DNA of 41,548 bases from DASPWV01 sp046727855 (lineage in GTDB: Bacteria > Acidobacteriota > Vicinamibacteria > Vicinamibacterales > UBA2999), in NCBI GenBank assembly GCA_046727855.1, contig JBKPDL010000010.1, positions 1 through 41,548 of the forward strand, given 5' to 3'. The notes under the pieces were generated by a model that saw only the letters and a list, made by a program, of their open reading frames with translations, ran no database searches and was not told where the DNA came from. Shown in pieces: positions 31,017 through 39,035 of this stretch (position 1 is its first letter; each line of letters begins with the position of its first letter). The position numbers were made by a program, and so were the translations under genes.

Positions 31017-31760
31017 TCACGGCGAAGCCGCACCGAGCACGCTTGCGGCCGTCGCCCCGACGACGACCACCGCGTAGACGATCATGCCCGCCCGCACCGC
31101 GCGTGCCTGTGTGCGTTCATCCCACTCTGTTTTCGAGATCGCCCACGCGAGCAACGGCAGCACGAGGATGCCGTGCATCAGAACGGCGTGAACAGGCTTC
31201 AACCATCCGCCGCTGGCGTAGGCGAGTCCCGGATTGCCGCCGACGACGAGACGTACGCCCGTGGCAATCATCACCGCTCCGGCGACCTGCGCGCCAACGA
31301 GCGCGACGAGGCCAGCTCGAATCGCGTGCAGAAAACCCGGCGGCGACGGCGTTCGACTGCGAAAGGCGGACAGGGTCAGCGCCACGGTGACCGCGACCAG
31401 CGCGAATCCACCGACCGCGAGGGTTTGCGCGACGGCGGCGTCAAAGGGTGTCTCCATATTGAAGTGCGATGGAACACCCCGCCACGCCTGCATCGAAACC
31501 AGAAATGTCTCGAGGACACATGCGGCGGCGAAGACGCCAACAAGCAACGTCCGCGTTCGGTCTGAGAGTGAAACGAACGACGCAATCAGCGTGACATTGA
31601 TCAGTGTCAGGCCGAAGGAGAGGCCGAACGTCGTCGGCTTGCGCAACGACACGGGGCCTTGCCAGGAGCCGCCGCTCATCAGGAGCACTGTGAGGTGAAC
31701 GAGGCCGCTCAGCACTAATATGCCGCCGACCGTGTAAGCAGCGCGATCGATAGGCTTCAC
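31017..31760 (-). CDS. Integral membrane protein of unknown function, downstream partner
   Basis: The 247 residues form about seven TM helices (starting YTVGGILVLSGLVHLTVLLM). Conserved-looking features are RKPTTFGLSFGLTLINVTLI, SMQAWRGVPSHFNMETPFDA and WLKPVHAVLMHGILVLPLLA, with several His residues near membrane faces that could bind heme or metal (inference). I know it as a recurrent hypothetical membrane protein. The ATG overlaps the stop of the upstream gene (ATGA, 31757-31760), so the two are translated together, under the MarR-type operator. Confidence 0.75.
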   Translation of the reverse strand: MKPIDRAAYTVGGILVLSGLVHLTVLLMSGGSWQGPVSLRKPTTFGLSFGLTLINVTLIASFVSLSDRTRTLLVGVFAAACVLETFLVSMQAWRGVPSHFNMETPFDAAVAQTLAVGGFALVAVTVALTLSAFRSRTPSPPGFLHAIRAGLVALVGAQVAGAVMIATGVRLVVGGNPGLAYASGGWLKPVHAVLMHGILVLPLLAWAISKTEWDERTQARAVRAGMIVYAVVVVGATAASVLGAASP

Positions 31761-32455
31761 GTCGCGTTCTCAGCTCCAGATGCCGAATGCGGCACTGCCT
31801 TTTCGACTGAACGTGGTAATGCGAGCCCCATCGCAATCAGCCAGAGAAAGCCAGGGAATCGCGTCAGCGGAACAAGGGGAAGCGCGCTAGGAACCATGAA
31901 GTACAACCAGCTCAGTTCGCCGCAGATTGCGACCGCGAGTCCAAGCACAACGATCCATTTCGGAACGAGCTTCATGAACGCTGCCGGAATGGTGAGGCCT
32001 GCCGCCAGGAGGCCGAACGGTACGGAAAACCCCGCGCCGCCAAACCCTTGCACGAGCCAATAGAGCGCCTGAAGCACGGCGCGATCGTCAGCGATGCCGG
32101 GTTGCGCCATCACCCAAAGAGCGGACGAAGCGGCCATCATCATCACAGCTGTTGCGATCCCACCGAACAGCGCAATGAAGACGCCGGCGGCGCGAACGCC
32201 GAGAAACTGCAGCCGGCTCACGGCCGACACCGCGAAGATTCCGAGCGGGACCGCCGCCCCGAACTGAAGAAACGCACATGTCCGTACCGCGGTCGGGCGG
32301 GCCTGGAAGAAGGTCGCGATCACTTCTGGAGACTCCCAAGGTCCCGGGAAGTACGGTTCACCGCCGAACACGGTGACGGGGTAGAGGCCGGCGAGGAAGA
32401 GCATCGTATAGATGGATGCGGTCAACCACAGTGGCGGACCGGGGTGCGCTGGCAT
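31757..32455 (-). CDS. Integral membrane protein of unknown function, upstream partner
   Basis: The 232-residue protein has about seven hydrophobic helices (WLTASIYTMLFLAGLYPVTV; FLQFGAAVPLGIFAVSAVSR; WIVVLGLAVAICGELSWLYF). It resembles bacterial membrane proteins of the DUF4386-like class without a known role. GGAGG four bases before the ATG at 32455 sets the start; the longer frame would begin within the operator. It is divergent from marR and coupled to the next membrane-protein gene, which suggests a MarR-controlled two-gene unit, possibly for stress or solvent response. Confidence 0.75.
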   Translation of the reverse strand: MPAHPGPPLWLTASIYTMLFLAGLYPVTVFGGEPYFPGPWESPEVIATFFQARPTAVRTCAFLQFGAAVPLGIFAVSAVSRLQFLGVRAAGVFIALFGGIATAVMMMAASSALWVMAQPGIADDRAVLQALYWLVQGFGGAGFSVPFGLLAAGLTIPAAFMKLVPKWIVVLGLAVAICGELSWLYFMVPSALPLVPLTRFPGFLWLIAMGLALPRSVEKAVPHSASGAENAT

Positions 32456-32482
32456 GCTGCCTCCGAATAGCTCCGGACCGAT

Positions 32483-32505
32483 AATCATTCATAGAATGAA
32501 TGATT
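32483..32505. promoter_or_regulatory. 23-bp perfect dyad between marR and the membrane-protein pair
   Basis: Arms AATCATTCAT (32483-32492) and ATGAATGATT (32496-32505) are exact reverse complements around AGA. The dyad lies in the short divergent promoter region. Size and symmetry fit MarR-family operators. Binding would be expected to control both directions. Confidence 0.75.
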
Positions 32506-32528
32506 CTTAGATGTTACTATCTTGGACG

Positions 32529-33086
32529 ATGCGACGCAAACAGAGTTCCAAGGATGTTCAACCGCACAGCCAGCCCCGTCGGGAAGGCGCATCGCCCGCC
32601 TTTCTGCTGGCGCAGGTCGGAGCGCATGCAGCGGCAAAGTTTGCCGAACGGCTGGGTCCTCTCGGCTTGACGCCGGCTCACGTGGGTTCGCTGCGCCTTA
32701 TTGCCGCCTCGGCCGGAGCGAGCCAGCAAGAGGTTGCAGAACGGTTGGGCATGTTTCCGAGCCGATTCGTCGTGCTGGTGGACGAACTGGAGGAGCGAGG
32801 TCTTGTGCGGCGACTCGAAGACCCGCGCGACCGTCGTGTCTATCGGCTCGAAGGTACTCCGCAGGCCAAGGAGCTTCTCCAGGCGGTTGGCCGCGTGGCG
32901 CGCGAACACCAGGACGCGCTGCTCGCCGCGCTGAACGCGCGCGAGCGCGATCTCTTGGCGTCCCTGTTGTCGCGGGTTGCCGATCAACAGGGACTCCGAC
33001 CGGGTGTGCATCCAGGTTTCGCCAGGCTGCGCCCAGAGGGTCGCGGTGCGTCGCGAACGTCGGATCAACGCAAGACTGTGTCATAG
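32529..33086 (+). CDS. MarR-family transcriptional regulator
   Basis: This winged-helix dimeric regulator has 185 residues. It shows the family plan: SPAFLLAQVGAHAAAKFAER, LGLTPAHVGSLRLI, the recognition region ASQQEVAERLGMFPSRFVVL, the VDELEERGLVRRLEDPRDRR wing with the invariant DPRDRR, and the C-terminal dimer helices. Start choice is between ATG 32529 and ATG 32511. Neither has a ribosome site; the TTACTAT at 32514-32520 could be a -10 box giving a nearly leaderless message from 32529. The target is most likely the divergent membrane-protein pair. Confidence 0.88.
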   Translation: MRRKQSSKDVQPHSQPRREGASPAFLLAQVGAHAAAKFAERLGPLGLTPAHVGSLRLIAASAGASQQEVAERLGMFPSRFVVLVDELEERGLVRRLEDPRDRRVYRLEGTPQAKELLQAVGRVAREHQDALLAALNARERDLLASLLSRVADQQGLRPGVHPGFARLRPEGRGASRTSDQRKTVS

Positions 33087-33199
33087 CCTGTGCATCGGAT
33101 GTGAGGCTGTGGGAGCCGGCCCATGCGCTGGCACAGGGAGGCGGGCGCATCGATTTGGACGGACCTCGCCGGCTGCCCTCCGGATCACTGAATTAGCCA

Positions 33200-33315
33200 T
33201 TACTCATCCAGGCTGCCCATCGTCAAATTGACGGTCGTTCCGGTCATCCCGCTCGCCTTAGTGGAAGACCGGAAGACCGCCACGTTAGCCGTCTCGCGAG
33301 CGTCGCGAGCCGCTT
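33200..33315 (-). pseudogene. C-terminal SDR remnant, close relative of the gene at 7318
   Basis: The minus strand reads KRLATLA, then after a one-base shift ETANVAVFRSSTKASGMTGT, then TVNLTMGSLDE and TAA at 33200-33202. It aligns with the last 40 residues of the SDR at 7318-8109 (RRLTTLAELANTAAFLASDQ...). A single missing G near 33296 accounts for the frame change. The rest of the protein is absent. A doubled operator dyad lies 70 bp upstream of the fragment in its reading direction. Confidence 0.6.
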
Positions 33316-33385
33316 GTCGATTGGGCGCGTTCCTGTGTCGCGCCGAAGCCATTGCCTTCCGTCCCATCGCGGTACAGTTTCGTTA

Positions 33386-33432
33386 TTGACACCCTTATTG
33401 TCAACATGGCAGAATGACACCTTAGTTGTCAT
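33386..33432. promoter_or_regulatory. Two 19-bp dyads in tandem
   Basis: TTGACACCCTTATTGTCAA (33386-33404) and ATGACACCTTAGTTGTCAT (33414-33432) each have perfect 6-bp arms around a 7-base spacer, and they agree with each other at 15 of 19 positions. Start-to-start distance is 28 bp. The pattern is that of a cooperative repressor site. The second dyad overlaps the start codon of the truncated ECF41 gene; the SDR remnant lies on the other side. No intact regulator of this site is adjacent, so the site may be orphaned. Confidence 0.7.
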
Positions 33433-34272
33433 GGCTCCCCTCGCGGAAGCCGATGAAGCCGTTCAGGATGCATGGTTGCGCGTCAGCCGCGCGGGAGCCG
33501 ATGGGATCGAAAATCTACGCGGGTGGCTCACGACCATCGTGGCACGGCTGTGTTTGAACGCACTGCAAGCGCGGAAGGCGCGGCCCGAGGACTCCGCCGG
33601 CGTGCATCTGCCCGACCCGATCGTCATGCGCGACGGCGCGCTCGACCCGGAGCACGAGGTGCTCATGGCCGATCTGTCGGCCTCGCGCTGCAAATCGTAC
33701 TCGACACGCTGCCCCCAGCCGAGCGACTGGCCTTCGTGCTGCACGACATGTTCGACGTGCCGTTCGACGAGATCGGACCCATGGTGGGCCGCTCTGCAAC
33801 CGCGGCGCGACAGCTCGCCAGCCGGGCGAGGCGACGCGTGCACGGGGCATCCATGCCGGCTCCAGACCCCGACCTCGCTCGTCAGCGACAAGTCGTCGAT
33901 GCGTTCTTCGCGGCGGCGCACCGCGGCGACTTTGACGCGCTCGTGGCAGTTTTGGATCCCGACGTGGTGCTGCGATCGGATGGCGGCGAACGGCGGCGTG
34001 CACTGTCGTTCGTTCGCCGTGGAGCGGCCGAAGTGGCGCGTACTGCGATCACCTCTGCGCAGCCGGCCGCAGTCAAAATTCCTGCGCTCGTCAATGGCGC
34101 CGCGGGGGTTGTCGTCATGACCAACGGGCGGCCCTTCGTGGTGATGGGGTTTACGGTTGCGCTCGGCAAGATCCTCGAGATTGACTGCTTCCTCGATCGG
34201 GAACGCCTCGCGCGGCTCGATCTTGCCCTAGGCGAGGATGCGTCCCAGCCCTCGCCTGAATCTGAACGATGA
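33431..34272 (+). pseudogene. Truncated and frameshifted ECF41-type sigma factor (SigJ-like)
   Basis: The first part reads EADEAVQDAWLRVSRAGADG, IENLRGWLTTIVARLCLNAL and PDPIVMRDGALDPEHEVLMA, which is region 2 and the linker of ECF41 factors. A one-base deletion near 33678 shifts to SVGLALQIVLDTLPPAERLA, FVLHDMFDVPFDEIGPMVGR and SATAARQLASRARRRV (region 4), then a complete SnoaL-like domain to the stop at 34272. The first 25-30 residues (start of region 2, normally with YRMLGS) are missing, so repair of the frameshift alone would not restore a normal protein. The ATG falls inside the second operator dyad. Confidence 0.75.
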
Positions 34273-34356
34273 GCAGATTGCCGCCCTGCTGACCGCCCGC
34301 CTACGCGCTCCGCGTCTCGGATAACAGGATTCGAATATCGGGAAAGGTTCGCAACT

Positions 34357-34660
34357 ATGTCTCGATCGCTGACACGCAGATCCGTCACGCGTACGCCGGT
34401 GATCGCCGCCCTGGGTGGCCGGCGGGCTGATGGACGGCTTCAACCGCGTCGTCCTCGACACACCGCGTGGGAGCATCTCGGCCAGCAAGCCTGGGCAAGC
34501 TACAGCCGTCATGCAGACCTTGGCCAACGGCATCATCGTGTACACGGTCGAAGGCATCTCGTGGACGGTGCTTGCGATCGCCGCGGCAATCAGCTTTCAC
34601 CGCGACCGCACGTCGCCTCGCTCCGCGGGCCCACCCATCTATGTCACCGCGTCGCACTGA
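34357..34660 (+). pseudogene. Small membrane protein with probable frameshift
   Basis: ATG 34357 with AAAGG upstream begins SRSLTRRSVTRTPVIAAL in one frame. After a one-base shift near 34414 the sequence goes on as VAGGLMDGFNRVVLDTPRGS, ATAVMQTLANGIIVYTVEGI and SWTVLAIAAAISFHRD, to TGA at about 34660. The second part has two hydrophobic helices. I know no family. Alternatively only the GTG-started second part (34415) is the gene. Confidence 0.35.
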
Positions 34661-34699
34661 TACTTCAGCGCGATGATCTGATTCAGTAGTTCCTGACAG

Positions 34700-35395
34700 T
34701 CATGTGCGTGCGGACGCCGCGAGGCCGGCGAGAATGATCGAGAGGCCGAACTCGAACGACTTGTCGAAGTCCCATTTTCTCAGCGACGCCGTATGCGCAA
34801 TCGCCGGAAAGGTGGCAGCAGCAATCCGCCCTTCTTTCATTGCGGTCGCCGCGTCGACCCCGCGCCCCCAGCCCTTGATCTGATAAGACACGTGGCCCAA
34901 TGTGAATGTCGTCAAGAGAAAGTGCGCCCGAAGCGCGTCGTCGGGAGTGAATCCCGCCCTTTGCAGGGCGGTCAGCGTGATTTCCATCGGCTGAAACACG
35001 GCCGGCGGAAGCGCGTCCGCCGATTCGATCAGCGGGATGGCGCCTGGATGCGCCAGGCATGCGCGGCGCAGGGCGCGAAAACACGAACGGACGACCTTCC
35101 GCCAGTCACCGGCGGTCGACGGGTATTCGACCTCCTCGATAACGGCATTGGCGATTCCCTGCAATAGATCGCTCTTGCTCGTCACATGGTTGTACACGGC
35201 CATCGGAGTGACGCCGAGATGCTCGGCGAGTCGACGAATGCTGAAGCGGTCAGCACCATCGCGATCCAGTAACGCCAGGGCCTCTTTGAGCACACGGGTT
35301 CGGCTCAGGGTGTCGCGCGAAGACGAGCGTTTTCGGGCCCTGCGACGCACGGTACGCGGAATCCGACGAGCTTGAACGGGCAGTCTTGACTTCAT
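34700..35395 (-). CDS. TetR/AcrR-family transcriptional regulator
   Basis: This dimeric repressor has 231 residues from ATG 35395. After a basic N-terminal arm the DNA-binding domain is LSRTRVLKEALALLDRDGAD, RFSIRRLAEHLGVTPMAVYN, HVTSKSDLLQGIANAV. The ligand domain (AHFLLTTFTLGHVSYQIKGW, FEFGLSIILAGLAA) is of the TetR_C type. The gene starts 2 bp from a 22-bp palindrome and is divergent from the DUF1772-like gene, so control of both genes is likely. The GTG two codons upstream (35401) would lie inside the operator. Confidence 0.9.
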   Translation of the reverse strand: MKSRLPVQARRIPRTVRRRARKRSSSRDTLSRTRVLKEALALLDRDGADRFSIRRLAEHLGVTPMAVYNHVTSKSDLLQGIANAVIEEVEYPSTAGDWRKVVRSCFRALRRACLAHPGAIPLIESADALPPAVFQPMEITLTALQRAGFTPDDALRAHFLLTTFTLGHVSYQIKGWGRGVDAATAMKEGRIAAATFPAIAHTASLRKWDFDKSFEFGLSIILAGLAASART

Positions 35396-35396
35396 A

Positions 35397-35418
35397 TACA
35401 CCGTATATATACGCTGTA
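35397..35418. promoter_or_regulatory. 22-bp near-perfect TetR operator
   Basis: The site reads TACA-C-CGTATATATACG-C-TGTA: the central 12 bp are a perfect palindrome and the outer TACA/TGTA arms also match, with only the C/C pair unpaired. It directly abuts the tetR start and lies 42 bp before the divergent gene. Confidence 0.75.
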
Positions 35419-35459
35419 AGCATCGTCAGACGCAACCGGCAGCAGTCTGGGAGTGCCGT

Positions 35460-35969
35460 ATGTTCCTCGTTCTGCAAGTGATCACAGTGATCCTCGTCTC
35501 AGTGGCATTCGCCCTGGCGTTGGCTCACGCGCTCGAGCTTCCCGGCAAGATGCGGCTGGACAAACAGACGTACCTGGCGGTGCAACCGATCTACTATCCG
35601 GGTTTCACGCTTGGTGGTGGCGTTGGGGAAGCAGGCGATATCGCTGCCACGTTAATTCTCCTGCTTCTCACGCCGTCTCAGACTCCCTCGTTTGCCTTGA
35701 CGCTGGCCGCGTTGGTCGGACTGCTTTCAATGCATGCGGCGTATTGGATCTTCACTCACCCGCTAAACAAGTTTTGGTTGAAAGGTGAAAAACTCGCAGG
35801 GTTCAGTGGTGGCTTCATTGGCTTCGATCAGATGCGGCGCGACGCCCCCGACGGCTCAGGAGCGGATGACTGGAAACGCATTCGGAACCGGTGGGAGTAC
35901 TCGCATGTGCTCAGAGCGGTGCTTGCCGGCATCAGTCTCGCACTGCTCGTCATCGCGGTCGCCGTCTGA
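35460..35969 (+). CDS. DUF1772-like membrane protein
   Basis: The 169-residue protein has four hydrophobic helices (FLVLQVITVILVSVAFALAL at the start; LTLAALVGLLSMHAAYWIFT; LRAVLAGISLALLVIAVAV at the end). The central motifs YPGFTLGGGVGEAGDIAATL and WIFTHPLNKFWLKGEKL, then WKRIRNRWEYSHVLRAVL are typical of DUF1772-like proteins, which often lie beside TetR regulators. The function is unknown. The ATG at 35460 lies 42 bp downstream of the operator. A broken DUF6796-like gene follows after 19 bp. Confidence 0.85.
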   Translation: MFLVLQVITVILVSVAFALALAHALELPGKMRLDKQTYLAVQPIYYPGFTLGGGVGEAGDIAATLILLLLTPSQTPSFALTLAALVGLLSMHAAYWIFTHPLNKFWLKGEKLAGFSGGFIGFDQMRRDAPDGSGADDWKRIRNRWEYSHVLRAVLAGISLALLVIAVAV

Positions 35970-35988
35970 CCAGGGGGAAGACCGGCCG

Positions 35989-36297
35989 ATGACTTTCTCG
36001 CGTCTCATTCGTGCGAGCGGCATCGCCGGCGTAGTCGGTAGCCTCTGCCTTGTCGTCGGGGATGTCCTGATCACGCCCTTGGTTGATTTCGATGAAAGGA
36101 CGCTTATCGAAATCCGCGCGAGTATCGCGGCGTCAAGGCTGTACGCCAGCTGACTCCTCGGCGCACTCGCCGTGCTGTTCTACGTTTTCGCCGCGTGGCA
36201 TGCCTACCAGGCGCTGCGCCCAGGCGGACTCAGGCTTGCTATGGTTGGTCTCGCCAGCTTCGCCCCAATGCTGACGGCCACGGGCATTTATCATTAA
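35989..36297 (+). pseudogene. DUF6796-like membrane protein, nonsense codon and lost C-terminus
   Basis: From ATG 35989 the frame reads SGIAGVVGSLCLVVGDVLIT, then SIAASRLYAS, a TGA at 36152-36154, and in the same frame LLGALAVLFYVFAAWHAYQA and LRLAMVGLASFAPMLTATGI before TAA 36295-36297. Relatives have Gly at the stop (AGxLLGPxAAxLYVxGFWH), so GGA changed to TGA. The final third of the usual protein is missing too, at the point where the convergent gene ends. It was probably the second gene of the TetR-controlled unit. Confidence 0.6.
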
Positions 36298-36668
36298 GGC
36301 GCGTACTCACTCGTTCTTCTGAAAAGAAACAACATCACTGTTAAGACGAAATTGACGATCAAAGGCGCACCGGCTTGAGAAAAGGCCTGCGCCCCAGTCA
36401 GGAGCAGGTAGCCAAACACTGCCATATGACCAGCCGTGAGCATCAGAATCACCAGCGACAGTTTGCCAGCGGCTTCGTTCTCTCTCGCAGCCAGGAATGC
36501 CACGACTGCAAACGTCAACGTGTACTGACCGTACAGAAGACTGAGCGTGGGATCATGCGTGGTTGCAGTGATTCGCTCAGCAACGCGAGGTGCAAACGCG
36601 AACAGGATGCCGAACACTGCCAGGTAGGCGGCAATGAGGTACAACGTGATCCGCAATCTTCCAGGCAC
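36294..36668 (-). CDS. Small membrane protein (124 aa), DUF4345-like
   Basis: Four hydrophobic helices are visible: ITLYLIAAYLAVFGILFAFA, LYGQYTLTFAVVAFLAAREN, LSLVILMLTAGHMAVFGYLL and LIVNFVLTVMLFLF. Size and topology resemble small four-helix membrane proteins of the DUF4345 type; the function is unknown. It lies downstream of the ECF42 gene on the same strand with an 88-bp gap. Its stop abuts the broken DUF6796-like gene. Confidence 0.7.
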   Translation of the reverse strand: MPGRLRITLYLIAAYLAVFGILFAFAPRVAERITATTHDPTLSLLYGQYTLTFAVVAFLAARENEAAGKLSLVILMLTAGHMAVFGYLLLTGAQAFSQAGAPLIVNFVLTVMLFLFRRTSEYAP

Positions 36669-36756
36669 GGATTCTCCCTAGGCCTCAGCGATGCAGGCGA
36701 ACATCGTCAGGAGACGACCCAGTCACGTTTGGTCTCGAAGCTGCCACGCATCGCCG

Positions 36757-37989
36757 TCAGTTCGGCCCGTGCTGGCCCGATAGTTGGAATGGACTCTCAA
36801 TCCGCTGTTGTAATACGGCTCGCTCGGCGGGGTTCGTGGTCAGCGCCAAGGCACGGCGGTCGGCTGTGCGCGCCTCGTCCGGGTCGCCCAATTGGCGCAG
36901 CAGGTCTGCGCGGGTCGCGTGAAAGAGGTGGTAGTCGTCCAACGCACCTGCGAGCGCATCCACCTCGGACATCGCGGCACGCGGGCCGGACGTGTATCGA
37001 AGGGCGATCGCGCGGTGGAGTCGGGTCACCGGCGATGGCGCCAGGTGCAGCAGCATGTCGTAGAGCAGCACGATCTGCTCCCAATCCGTTTCTTCCCAGC
37101 GCTTGGCTTCGGCGTGGCAGGCAACGATCGCGGCCTGGAGCTGGTACGGGCCGGGACGGCCTTGTCTGGCTGCGCGGGCCAGGAGCTGGGTTGCGTTCGT
37201 GATCGCTTCTCGGTCCCACTGGGATCGATCCTGCTCCCGGAGAAGCACCAACCCGCCGTTGAGGTCGAAGCGGGCGGCGGCGCGGGCGCGCTGCAGCCGG
37301 ATCAAGGCGAGTAGACCGGCGATCTCCGGCTCGCCGGGCATCTGCTCGTGGAGCAGCGTCGCAAGCCACTCGGCGTCGTCGACCAGGTAGCGCGACTGCG
37401 CCTGATCGCTGGTGGAGAGGTAGCCCTCGTTCAACAGCAGGTAGATCACCTGGAGAACTTCTGTCAGGCGCGCGTTGAGCTCGTCGTCTGTCGGGATCCG
37501 AAACGGAATGCCGGCGTCGGTGATCTTTTGTTTGGCGCGGGTGATCCGCTGGGCGACGGTGCTGTCGCGCACGAGGAACGCTCGGGCGATCTGCGCTGTC
37601 GTGAATCCGCAGACGACGCGAAGCGTGAGCGCGACCTGTGCCGGTCGAGGGAGCGCCGGATGGCAGCAGATGAAGATCAGCCGCAGCCTGTCGTCAGGGT
37701 CGGGTTGGACGGGCCACTGCAATTGCGCAAGCTTGGCGCGGTAGTTGCCCTCTCGACGCAGAATGTCCAGGCCGCGCCTCCGCGCAACGGTGAACAACCA
37801 CGCATCGGGCCGCTCCGGGACGCCTTCCGCCGGCCAATGTTTCAGCGCGGCCAGCACGGCGTCCTGGACGAGATCCTCCGCTGTGGCGAAGTCGCCGATC
37901 AGGTGCACCAGCGAGCCGGCCAGCGAGCCCGCGTGCTCTCGTACCACGCGAGCCAGCTCGCCATACGCCACGTCGGGTACAGGTCTCAT
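36757..37989 (-). CDS. ECF42-type sigma factor with C-terminal TPR-like domain (DUF6596)
   Basis: The 410-residue sigma factor has region 2 near the N-terminus (IGDFATAEDLVQDAVLAALK, DAWLFTVARRRGLDILRR) and region 4 (ALTLRVVCGFTTAQIARAFL, RDSTVAQRITRAKQKI). A long helical C-terminal domain follows (EVLQVIYLLLNEGYLSTSD, then TPR-like repeats to the end) that marks ECF42. These factors lack anti-sigma genes and are thought to be controlled by this domain or by the neighbouring DGPF/YCII protein. The ATG at 37989 overlaps the YCII stop (ATGA), so the two are coupled. Confidence 0.92.
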   Translation of the reverse strand: MRPVPDVAYGELARVVREHAGSLAGSLVHLIGDFATAEDLVQDAVLAALKHWPAEGVPERPDAWLFTVARRRGLDILRREGNYRAKLAQLQWPVQPDPDDRLRLIFICCHPALPRPAQVALTLRVVCGFTTAQIARAFLVRDSTVAQRITRAKQKITDAGIPFRIPTDDELNARLTEVLQVIYLLLNEGYLSTSDQAQSRYLVDDAEWLATLLHEQMPGEPEIAGLLALIRLQRARAAARFDLNGGLVLLREQDRSQWDREAITNATQLLARAARQGRPGPYQLQAAIVACHAEAKRWEETDWEQIVLLYDMLLHLAPSPVTRLHRAIALRYTSGPRAAMSEVDALAGALDDYHLFHATRADLLRQLGDPDEARTADRRALALTTNPAERAVLQQRIESPFQLSGQHGPN

Positions 37990-38327
37990 GACTCCACGGG
38001 ACGAATCTCGACCACGGGGCAGCCCGGCCAAGTCTTGACGATCCGCAGCGCTTCGTCCAGATCGGCGACCTCGATCTCGGCGTAGCCGCTGACCACCTCT
38101 TTACCTTCCACGAACGGCCCGTCTGTAATGAGCGGTTCACGGCTGTCCAGCCGTACCGTCGTCGCGGTGTCCGGCGACTGAAGCTTCCTTCCACCCCGAA
38201 TCACGCGGGCGTTGTCGGCGAACCACTGGTGGACCCGTTCGTACGCCCGGTCACGCTCAGCGGGACCCATGGCGCGCAAATCATTGTTGAACTGCTCCGT
38301 GTCGACGAAGAGTAGGACGTATTTCAC
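37986..38327 (-). CDS. YCII-related (DGPF) protein paired with ECF42
   Basis: The 113-residue protein has a YCII/DGPF fold: KYVLLFVDTEQFNNDLRAMG at the start, TDGPFVEGKEVVSGYAEIEV with the DGPF signature in the middle, and ADLDEALRIVKTWPGCPVVE at the end. Proteins of this family are the standard genomic partners of ECF42 sigma factors; whether they sense, or are targets, is unsettled. AGGTG lies just upstream of the ATG, with AGGAGG a little further. It is coupled to the sigma gene by a 4-bp overlap. Confidence 0.92.
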   Translation of the reverse strand: MKYVLLFVDTEQFNNDLRAMGPAERDRAYERVHQWFADNARVIRGGRKLQSPDTATTVRLDSREPLITDGPFVEGKEVVSGYAEIEVADLDEALRIVKTWPGCPVVEIRPVES

Positions 38328-38453
38328 CTGCCACCTCCTGCATCAACTGGCCGGCGGCCTACGAATCGCTCGCACCAACGACCGGAAAATGGCCCTGCGC
38401 GTGCGCAAAACCGACCGACCGTTCCTGAGGCGACAGCATCGAGCGAGCCATGG

Positions 38454-39035
38454 TCAGAAATAGCCGCGCGCGAATAGGAATCTGGAGCCCGCTTCGAAGG
38501 CCCTGGGACCTGACACGACCCACGCGAAGGTGCGGGAGATCCGATCGACCGTGTTGAAGACAAAGCCAACCGCGAGGGCGTCTTCGATCTGCTCGCGCGA
38601 GACCCCCGCTGCCAGGACTGCGCGCATGTCGTCGGCTTCCACCGCGTGCTCCCGCGTCAGTTTGCGCAACATCCGAATGGTCGCTCGCAACGGCCCCTCG
38701 ATGGGTGCGGTCTCGAGATCTGCGAGAACTGCCGAGACCTTCGCATCGTCCCGGTACGCCAGTGCTGCGACGCCGGCGTGCGTCTTCGTGCAGACGTGGC
38801 ACTCGTTTATCTGGGAGACGCAAGCTCCCATCAGCTCGCGGTCACCCACCGACCATGCAGATGGCCCACGCATCGCCTCTTGGGTGAGCACTCCCATGGG
38901 CGAGCCGTAGAAATCGGGGCGGTAGCGGTTCGTCTTGATGGCATCGGGTACGGGAAGGCGCGACGCCACGCGGATGGTCGCAAACAAGGCCTTCTTCCTG
39001 AGACTGTGGCCGCTATCGAGAATGGCGAGACGCAT
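38454..39035 (-). CDS. Carboxymuconolactone decarboxylase/AhpD-like protein with CxxC
   Basis: The 193-residue protein is of the peroxidase-related AhpD-like group. The active-site motif ECHVCTKTHAG gives Cys79, Cys82 and His86, the proton-relay and thiol pair of AhpD, so peroxide-linked thiol chemistry is plausible. The helical frame GDRELMGACVSQIN and AVLAAGVSREQIEDALAVGF supports the family. ATG 39035 has GGGAGGGAA upstream. It overlaps the preceding small CMD-like gene by 23 bp, indicating one operon. Confidence 0.88.
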   Translation of the reverse strand: MRLAILDSGHSLRKKALFATIRVASRLPVPDAIKTNRYRPDFYGSPMGVLTQEAMRGPSAWSVGDRELMGACVSQINECHVCTKTHAGVAALAYRDDAKVSAVLADLETAPIEGPLRATIRMLRKLTREHAVEADDMRAVLAAGVSREQIEDALAVGFVFNTVDRISRTFAWVVSGPRAFEAGSRFLFARGYF

